NCBI GenBank assembly: GCA_028293725.1
Contig: JAQGOE010000119.1
Coordinates: forward strand, 1 to 64,000
Length of the DNA stretch: 64,000 bases
Direction: 5' to 3'
DNA from: Gammaproteobacteria bacterium
GTDB lineage: Bacteria > Pseudomonadota > Gammaproteobacteria > Steroidobacterales > Steroidobacteraceae
Part shown: positions 58,186-64,000 of the stretch, in pieces
Numbering within the stretch: the stretch's first letter is position 1
How the letters are laid out: the number at the start of each line of letters is the position of its first letter
The notes under the pieces: generated by a model
Told to the model about the DNA's origin: nothing
Databases searched by the model: none
The model's input: only the letters and a program-made list of their open reading frames with translations
Translations under genes and position numbers: made by a program

Positions 58186-59520
58186 TCAGCCGCGAATAGC
58201 CCAAAGCTCCAGGTTGAGGCCGGCGAGCTCGCCGGCCTGGTGAAGCGCGATGACGCCCGCGCTCTGCATCCCACGCCACAACTCGCTGGCGCGATCGAGC
58301 TCGAAATACGCCGAGCCCGCGTGATAAGGAATTTGCCGGGGAGCCACCGCCATCGGTCGCAGGGCGACGCCCGGAAGTTGCAGATTGACCAGGTCACGCA
58401 GCTTTTCCGGCGAGCCGATCTTGATTTGCAGCAGCAGCCGCGTGCGCAGATCCTCTGCCGCCAGGTCGGCCCGCGCTGCCAGAACGAACATCGCGTTGTC
58501 GAACAACGAGTGATCCGCCACCAGCGCCACGCTGACACCGTACTTCTTCTGTGTGATGGGAATCGAGATGGCGTTGCTTTCCAACACGACACTCAAAGCG
58601 GTGCGCAGAGCCAGGATCACCGGCTCGAATGTAGGCCGCAAGGCGTCGTGGCGATAACCCACAAATCGTGGGGGTCGGCGCGCGGGGCTCGTCAGTGTCG
58701 ACAGATCGCCCGCGATTTCGAGCAACATTCTATAGAGCTCCTCGGGGTGACAATGTGGTTGCGCGGCCAGGTGCGCGATCACGGGCTCGTAGCGGTTCAC
58801 GGCCTGCAACAGCAGGAAATCCGCGATCTCCGCCGCCCCTCCCCGGCCGCTAGCCACCGCTCTCGCCGCCAGGGCCTCACCTCTTTGGTGTAACATCCCC
58901 TGCAGCTCCGACAGGAATGTCGTGAGGCGCGGGGCAACACCGCTCTTGAGCACGGTGGGAATGAACGCGTCATCCAGGACAACATTCCCGTCCGCGCGGC
59001 ATTCCAGTACGTGAGCCAACGGCAAGCAGGCGAAATCCGCGGTCGGATCGCTCTCCGGCAAAAACCGCATGTTGAGTCCGGCGACCTGGAGGTCGGCGGA
59101 CTCGGTCGCGCTCGACAGGACATCGCGTGCCTCGTAGTCCCGGGCCCGATAACGCGCCAGGGCGCTTTCGCCCTCTTCCGGACCGCTCAGCATCACCGAC
59201 GAATTCCGCAACGGCAGAGCAAGCAAGACGACCTGGTCGCGCAGTCCCGAGCCGACCTCCAACGGGGGTGGCGGAGGGTCGTTGTCCGGTATCGAGAATG
59301 GAGTGCCGTCTGGAAAGATTCCGCTGGCCCGTCGCACCGCGAGCTTGCCCACCGCGAGCAGGTCGCGCTCGATCTCCAGCTCCCGGAAACCCCACGGGTA
59401 GGTCCGAAGGGGTGCGGCCCGATCCTCGATGTAGGTCTCGAGGAAGCGCTCCTGCTGCTGGAAGTGCTGCGGCCGCAGAAACAGGCCTTCGGACCAGACG
59501 ATGCGATTGTTTTCGGTCAT
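58186..59520 (-). CDS. tssK: T6SS baseplate protein TssK
   Basis: A 444-residue protein matching TssK (ImpJ/VasE), the trimeric baseplate component that contacts the membrane complex. Characteristic features are RIVWSEGLFLRPQHFQQQER at the N-terminus, PYHAGSAYFELDRASELW and the C-terminal GVIALHQAGELAGLNLELWA. The ATG at 59,520 follows the tagH stop by seven bases. In many T6SS operons tssK is followed by tssL and tssM; here the next gene is pppA. Confidence 0.94.
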   Translation of the reverse strand: MTENNRIVWSEGLFLRPQHFQQQERFLETYIEDRAAPLRTYPWGFRELEIERDLLAVGKLAVRRASGIFPDGTPFSIPDNDPPPPPLEVGSGLRDQVVLLALPLRNSSVMLSGPEEGESALARYRARDYEARDVLSSATESADLQVAGLNMRFLPESDPTADFACLPLAHVLECRADGNVVLDDAFIPTVLKSGVAPRLTTFLSELQGMLHQRGEALAARAVASGRGGAAEIADFLLLQAVNRYEPVIAHLAAQPHCHPEELYRMLLEIAGDLSTLTSPARRPPRFVGYRHDALRPTFEPVILALRTALSVVLESNAISIPITQKKYGVSVALVADHSLFDNAMFVLAARADLAAEDLRTRLLLQIKIGSPEKLRDLVNLQLPGVALRPMAVAPRQIPYHAGSAYFELDRASELWRGMQSAGVIALHQAGELAGLNLELWAIRG

Positions 59521-59527
59521 AGGGAAA

Positions 59528-60805
59528 TCACGAATGCCCGCTCGGGTGTGGGTCGCGCTCGTTCCTGGCGGTCTCCAGGTAACGCTCATAAGCCCGGGAA
59601 AATTCCTCTCCAAACAGGCGCTGGAAGGCGGATTCCGCTTCGCCCGTCAGTGTTTCGAACAAATCGCCATACTGCCGCCAGTAGCGCATGCTCGCCGGCA
59701 TCGGCCACCACGAGCTGCGCCGGGCGCGGCGGTCGAACTCCTTCGCCAGGATCTTGGGATCGAAACGATTCAACACACTCTCGAAGCCGGCGCGCATGCC
59801 GACGACCATCGCGAGATGGTGTGTGCGGATGTCATGGAATCCATCCTCAACCGCCTCCATAGGTCCCAGATAGCGATCAGCCCGCCTTCGCAACAGCGCC
59901 GACAACGCGTCGTCCGCGTCTACCGCGAACTTCAGCGGATTGTTCTCCGACATCTTCACGCGCGTCACCGGCAAACGGAATTGATTGCGAAAGTCCGCGC
60001 GTGTATTGAGTGCCTCGACGAGTCCCTGAACGACCGAGCGCAGCATGCGACCCAGAGTTCCCGCCATATCCGGCGAGATGCCCTCAGGATCAATCCCGGC
60101 GCCACGCAGGAATGCTGACGCGTCAAACGCACCGCTCGAAGGCGCGGAGGAGCCCGCTGGTGCGGCAAACACCGGTAGCGCCGCCGCCGCAGGCGCCCGC
60201 TGCACCGGCGTAGGCGTTTCCGGCTGTGACGCCGGCGGTTCCGTATGGTCCCAATCAGCTGGGAGCGCTGCCGGTTCAGAAGTCAGCCGCGGCGGCGCGA
60301 AGTGATCCGCGAGCCCCGAGGAATGATTCCACGCCGCATCCGGTAAGGTCGCGCTTCGTTCAGACATCAGCACCGCAGGTGTGGACTTACGCAGCGGATC
60401 GAGACCAAAGGCGGTCCGCAGCGATGCCGTACTTTCCAACTCACCCGGCTCAGGCGCGGGCTCCTCCATCCGCACGGCGACGGGAACGGCGCCGGAGATT
60501 GCTACAGTGATCTCATACTCGTCAATAAAAAGACGATCGCCATCCTTCAGCGTCCTATGCTCGAGTTGTGGCAACGCGGAGTGCGCGTCATTCAACGCGA
60601 CCCCATTCTCCCCCGTGCTCACAATGCAGAAAGCGCCGTCGATGCAACAGACCGTCGCGTGATACCTCGAGATATACGGACTCGGCAGCACCCAATCGCA
60701 GTCGGATGCCCGCCCGATGCGACCGCCCTCGATGCCAAACACCTTGCGCGGCTCGCCATCCGGGGTCTGCCCCTCACGCGTGACTATTTCCAGGACGAGG
60801 TTCAT
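59528..60805 (-). CDS. tagH: T6SS FHA-domain protein TagH (ImpI/VasC)
   Basis: A 425-residue protein with an N-terminal FHA domain (about 5-100, with RIGRASDCDWVLPSPYISRY and HATV as phosphothreonine-binding loop), a long Pro/Ala/Ser linker (about 110-250), and the TagH C-terminal domain (LRGAGIDPEGISPDMAGTLG, VQGLVEALNTRADFRNQFRL, DDALSALLRRR). FHA proteins bind the phosphothreonine made by PpkA and trigger assembly. The ATG at 60,805 has GAGAGG 9 bases upstream. Part of the threonine-phosphorylation switch. Confidence 0.93.
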   Translation of the reverse strand: MNLVLEIVTREGQTPDGEPRKVFGIEGGRIGRASDCDWVLPSPYISRYHATVCCIDGAFCIVSTGENGVALNDAHSALPQLEHRTLKDGDRLFIDEYEITVAISGAVPVAVRMEEPAPEPGELESTASLRTAFGLDPLRKSTPAVLMSERSATLPDAAWNHSSGLADHFAPPRLTSEPAALPADWDHTEPPASQPETPTPVQRAPAAAALPVFAAPAGSSAPSSGAFDASAFLRGAGIDPEGISPDMAGTLGRMLRSVVQGLVEALNTRADFRNQFRLPVTRVKMSENNPLKFAVDADDALSALLRRRADRYLGPMEAVEDGFHDIRTHHLAMVVGMRAGFESVLNRFDPKILAKEFDRRARRSSWWPMPASMRYWRQYGDLFETLTGEAESAFQRLFGEEFSRAYERYLETARNERDPHPSGHS

Positions 60806-60877
60806 GGGAGAAATCCTCTCACGAGGAGCGGCGCGGACCATTCAGCGCGGCCGAATTATGATTTCGCGCGCCGTCGC

Positions 60878-61513
60878 TCACAGGCGCTCCACCCCTCCTT
60901 CGGCCGTCGGGTTTCCCGACAACATCGCGGCGAACGTGGCGGGTTCGGGCAGCCCGTTCACACACATCATGACCGGATCGCTATCATTCGAACCATAGGT
61001 CCACCAGATCGACATGGGCCGTGTCGCAAGCTCGAGCTCGCGCAGCCACAGGAACGGCTCCTCGGTCGGATCGAGCCGGGCAGCCAGCGCGGCGACGCTC
61101 CGGTCGAATTCATCGAGGTCGAGATTCGCCGCCTCCAGCGCCTCGATCCCCAGCGTTTCCGCGGAATCGAACCAGCTCTCCCGGCTACGCGCGGTCGTGA
61201 GAGGAAATACGGCGACTTCCCAGTGCGCCACGACGGTCAGGGGGAAGTAGCGACCCACCCGGTCCACGCTGGGCAACAGCACTCCGGCGCAGGAATTCGC
61301 ACCGCAGACTCCGCCAGCCAGCACGAAGCGCCATACCGGGCTGGTGAGGTAGGTCTCCAGCCAACACTCCTGCAACTGCACGCGGCTTTCCGTGAGACAG
61401 TCCTGCAGCCACCCGTCCCAGGAATCGACAAACTCCGCGGAAATGCGGCGCTGGAGGAAGTCGCCCCTGCAGGGAAGCTTGCCGTAAAATCCAACCGTCG
61501 GCGTGCCGCTCAC
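60878..61513 (-). CDS. tagF: T6SS accessory protein TagF
   Basis: A 211-residue protein of the TagF family: VGFYGKLPCRGDFLQRRISA at the N-terminus, FVDSWDGWLQDCLTESR, SPVWRFVLAGGVCG and VGRYFPLTVVAHW. TagF represses T6SS post-translationally in Pseudomonas, partly via the FHA protein. The GTG at 61,513 follows the tssM stop by four bases and fits the family N-terminus; longer frames lie inside tssM. TagF next to tagH, pppA and ppkA completes the regulatory set. Confidence 0.92.
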   Translation of the reverse strand: MSGTPTVGFYGKLPCRGDFLQRRISAEFVDSWDGWLQDCLTESRVQLQECWLETYLTSPVWRFVLAGGVCGANSCAGVLLPSVDRVGRYFPLTVVAHWEVAVFPLTTARSRESWFDSAETLGIEALEAANLDLDEFDRSVAALAARLDPTEEPFLWLRELELATRPMSIWWTYGSNDSDPVMMCVNGLPEPATFAAMLSGNPTAEGGVERL

Positions 61514-61517
61514 GAGA

Positions 61518-64000
61518 TCACATCGTGCAGCGAAAGCCGGCGAACAGATTCTGTCCGAACGGGTTGCGGCTGGAGGCCGCCTCCAGGACGACACGCATCG
61601 AGTGACCGCCGGCGGTGAACGTGATGCGATAGTGGGTATCGGAAACCCGCTCGACCTGGGCACCCTCGAGCAAGCGGAACCAAGCCCAAGGACCCTGCAG
61701 CGCGGGGCCGGCTGCCGGGCTGCCCGCGGCTTCGAAGTTGAAACTCGCGTCAGTGGAGGTTCCTGGCCACGCGAACGACTGGCTCTGCAGAGGGCCGTGG
61801 CGATACTCCAGAGTCTGCCCCTGCACTGAGAGTGTGAATCGTGCGGCCCCCGCATCCAGCGACTCCGGCAACAGGGTGAAACGTGCCTGCGGTGCCGTCG
61901 CACCCTCTTTGAAATATGCATCACGGATGTCTCTCACCAGCTGGAATTGCCGCAGCAGCGTGTTGGAGCCGCCGATCGGTCCGGCGCCCTGGCGCCACCG
62001 CCATGGAGAAGTCGACGTATCCACCAGCGACTCCAGGTTCTCGTGAAAGAACTTCTCGAACACGCCCGTGGGGCCGAAGATTTGCGCGAAGTCCTCCAGA
62101 GGAACGTCGCTGGTGCTGCCGCGGCTCAGTGGATAGCGTCCCGCGATGAGCTTTTGACATTCGGTCGACACCTCATCCTGGTAGCGGCGCGCGAGATCGA
62201 CGTGAGCTTGGATGGAGGCCACTGCGACAGTCCGGACACCGAACTGCCCTATCATGTCGTTCACGGGAGGGGGCAACTGCTTGGCCGCCAGCTCGAGTCC
62301 CTGCAACGCGTCCACCTGGCCTGACTTCGTCAGCGCATCCAGCGCACTCGTCTCGCCGACGCCTGAGCCGACCGATTGCAGCTGATCGTGGGTGTGGACC
62401 AACATCACCAACACTTGGTCGAGTGGCGTCTGCCCGGCGGTACCGGACAACAACGTATGAATCGGGGCGAAATGGGCCGCCACCTTCGCACCGGGAACGC
62501 GGGCCGTGCTCTTGTCGTCCCCCAGCGCTTTGGAGAGGACCAGCAACTGCGCATGGTCGGATGCCGCCGCCAAAAGTTTCGACGTGTCCGACGAGCCTGA
62601 CGCAAGCAGCGACGTGTTGGCGTCCGCGATGGTCAACAGACCCTTGAGTGGGGATGCCGGGCTGGAAACGATGGCGAGTACATCCGACAGTTCCCGCACG
62701 TTGGTGCTCGGCTTCAGCATGACGTCCCGCAAAACACCGTCCCAGTAGTCGATGTAGTCCTGCTCGTAGACATCCAGCACGTCGTAGATGAGCTGGCGAC
62801 CGCGGTTGATATCGAACACGCTACTGCCGAACACCCACGAATCGTCGGCGAACTGCTTGACGAGTCTGAACTTGCCGACGGCGTTGATCTCGTCGAAAAC
62901 CGGCCGTGTATAGAGCGCCGGCACAGGGTCGGACAGCGGCTTGCCGCTACGGCGCACGAGAACGAGCGGCGCGCCCGAACCGGCCGCGATGTCGAGCCGG
63001 ATCGCACGCTTGGCATCATCGCCGTAGCCGAGCTTCAAGCGGCTATACATGAGTAACGCGAGAGATGCGTTACGGAGTGCTCCCCGCGCTTGCTCCACCA
63101 CATCTTGGTTGACCGGTTGCGAAGTCAGCCGGTCACCGTCCGCGAAGAGCTGCTGAAAATGCTCCGTGAAGCGGCGCGCAGTCGCTTCATCCCCTGGGTA
63201 GACCCGACCCAACTCGTTGCTCGCAAGAACCCGCAAGTTTCCCGCGTCCCGATGCGAGGAGTCCGCCAGCATCAGGTAGCCCTTCAGGAACTCATACAGG
63301 CGATCGGGCGTGGCTACGCTACCCGGCAATTCCTGCTCGAAGCGGTCAGACAGGAAGGGAGGCAGAATTCCATTATTCTCCCGCACGTACGCATCACGCG
63401 CCGCCTCTCCCACCAACGTGCCCCGATAGAGTCCCATGCGGATGCGCCATGGAATGTCTGCTTTGTACTTTTCGGCCGAGTCCGTCACAGTGCGCAGGAC
63501 ATCGAGCCTCGGCAGGAATGTCTCGAGCGGCAAGCCCGCAGTACCGGCGCCGAGCTCGGTCGACTTCAGATCCGCGGCGGCCCGGGTCACATCGTCGATG
63601 TAGCTGGCATTCGCGCTGTAGCTCACCAACAGCCCGAGCACGCCGAGCAACAGCACGATGCCGCACCCGATGTAGGCAGCGGAGTGCAGCGCCAGCTTGC
63701 GCAGTTGCAATTTTCGATTCACGCCGGCAAGACCGGCTTCCTGAAAGATCACGCGCTTCAGCAGGCGCTCAATGAAATAGGCCCGGCCCGCACTGGCGCC
63801 TGGCGGTGCCACGGCGCTCTCGAATCCGAACGAGCGCGCGATCGAGCCGAGCAGCCGGTCGATCGGCGTGCCTTCCTGCGTGCCGCTCGTGAAGTACACT
63901 CCTCTCAACAACACCTTGTGGTCGAACCGCGAGGCACCGAACACCTGTTTCAGCAGATCGCCCAGTATTGGCTTCAGGAGCGCCATCTGCTGTGGGAATG
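61518..64000 (-). CDS. tssM: T6SS membrane-complex protein TssM (IcmF), C-terminal part
   Basis: The reading frame is open to the window edge; the visible 827 residues begin inside the protein (FPQQMALLKPILGDLLKQVF, corresponding to the cytoplasmic GTPase-like region). RGVYFTSGTQEGTPIDRLL, then SFGFE, lies before the third membrane segment (ALHSAAYIGCGIVLLLGVLG). The large periplasmic domain follows, with the C-terminal beta-sandwich (LEYRHGPLQSQSFAWPG, then GPWAWFRLLEGAQVERVSD and MRVVLEAASSRNPF). TssM forms the inner-membrane part of the TssJLM channel. N-terminal membrane segments and the Walker motif, and presumably tssL and tssJ, lie beyond the right edge. Confidence 0.95.
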   Translation of the reverse strand, partial: FPQQMALLKPILGDLLKQVFGASRFDHKVLLRGVYFTSGTQEGTPIDRLLGSIARSFGFESAVAPPGASAGRAYFIERLLKRVIFQEAGLAGVNRKLQLRKLALHSAAYIGCGIVLLLGVLGLLVSYSANASYIDDVTRAAADLKSTELGAGTAGLPLETFLPRLDVLRTVTDSAEKYKADIPWRIRMGLYRGTLVGEAARDAYVRENNGILPPFLSDRFEQELPGSVATPDRLYEFLKGYLMLADSSHRDAGNLRVLASNELGRVYPGDEATARRFTEHFQQLFADGDRLTSQPVNQDVVEQARGALRNASLALLMYSRLKLGYGDDAKRAIRLDIAAGSGAPLVLVRRSGKPLSDPVPALYTRPVFDEINAVGKFRLVKQFADDSWVFGSSVFDINRGRQLIYDVLDVYEQDYIDYWDGVLRDVMLKPSTNVRELSDVLAIVSSPASPLKGLLTIADANTSLLASGSSDTSKLLAAASDHAQLLVLSKALGDDKSTARVPGAKVAAHFAPIHTLLSGTAGQTPLDQVLVMLVHTHDQLQSVGSGVGETSALDALTKSGQVDALQGLELAAKQLPPPVNDMIGQFGVRTVAVASIQAHVDLARRYQDEVSTECQKLIAGRYPLSRGSTSDVPLEDFAQIFGPTGVFEKFFHENLESLVDTSTSPWRWRQGAGPIGGSNTLLRQFQLVRDIRDAYFKEGATAPQARFTLLPESLDAGAARFTLSVQGQTLEYRHGPLQSQSFAWPGTSTDASFNFEAAGSPAAGPALQGPWAWFRLLEGAQVERVSDTHYRITFTAGGHSMRVVLEAASSRNPFGQNLFAGFRCTM

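Noticed and set aside
1..64000. tRNA, rRNA, CRISPR, integrase, transposase or prophage genes
   Set aside because: Looked for and none seen; the remnants show no flanking insertion-sequence ends that I could identify.

Overview
The window is high-GC, densely coded proteobacterial chromosome. A FecI/FecR/TonB-receptor module, a GGDEF-EAL protein, two Hsp20 proteins, a MipA-type outer-membrane protein and a T6SS locus with a PpkA/PppA switch suggest a soil or freshwater gammaproteobacterium (Steroidobacter/Nevskiales-like). This is inference; no rRNA or other phylogenetic marker is present. I see no tRNA, rRNA, CRISPR array, integrase or intact insertion sequence.

Layout. 1-3 kb: a decayed LigD gene, a small unknown protein, a CinA-family amidohydrolase and a membrane protein made of two fused DUF6328 units. 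3.1-7.8 kb: a minus-strand operon of type III polyketide synthase, methyltransferase, FAD oxidoreductase, acyl carrier protein and FabF-type ketosynthase, a probable biosynthetic cluster. 8-16 kb: a stress-type accessory region with two DUF892 ferritin-like proteins, two Hsp20 proteins behind a sigma-32-like promoter, a GAF histidine kinase, an SMI1/KNR4-like protein, three overlapping small genes and several gene remnants (SDR, HAD, ATP-dependent ligase, DUF6328). 16-23 kb: MipA, DUF72, a MEDS protein coupled to a hybrid kinase, and an ArsR/SRPBCC pair divergent from a methyltransferase with tandem operators between them. 23-27 kb: TonB-dependent receptor, FecR and ECF sigma factor. 27-40 kb: single-gene units (membrane proteins, an exported quinone-oxidoreductase-like protein, VOC, GFA, GH15, LprI-like, methyltransferases, AlkD-like) and remnants of an alpha/beta hydrolase and a GST. 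40-54 kb: GGDEF-EAL protein, VIT transporter, amidase, then a TetR-controlled esterase-SDR-thiolase operon with MBL, double-GFA and LysR genes. 54-64 kb: a minus-strand T6SS block, tssM (partial)-tagF-tagH-tssK-pppA-ppkA and a small SHOCT-like gene.

How genes work together. The type III PKS operon has its own ACP and ketosynthase, which could make or hold an acyl-ACP starter, and two tailoring enzymes; a methylated, oxidised phenolic lipid, pyrone or quinone is the simplest prediction. The T6SS block encodes a threonine-phosphorylation switch (PpkA kinase, PppA phosphatase, FHA protein) plus TagF, with near-zero gene spacing. The TetR gene and the esterase operon share one perfect inverted repeat embedded in two divergent promoters. 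At least six broken genes between 0 and 36 kb show that the accessory part of the window has been rearranged and is decaying.
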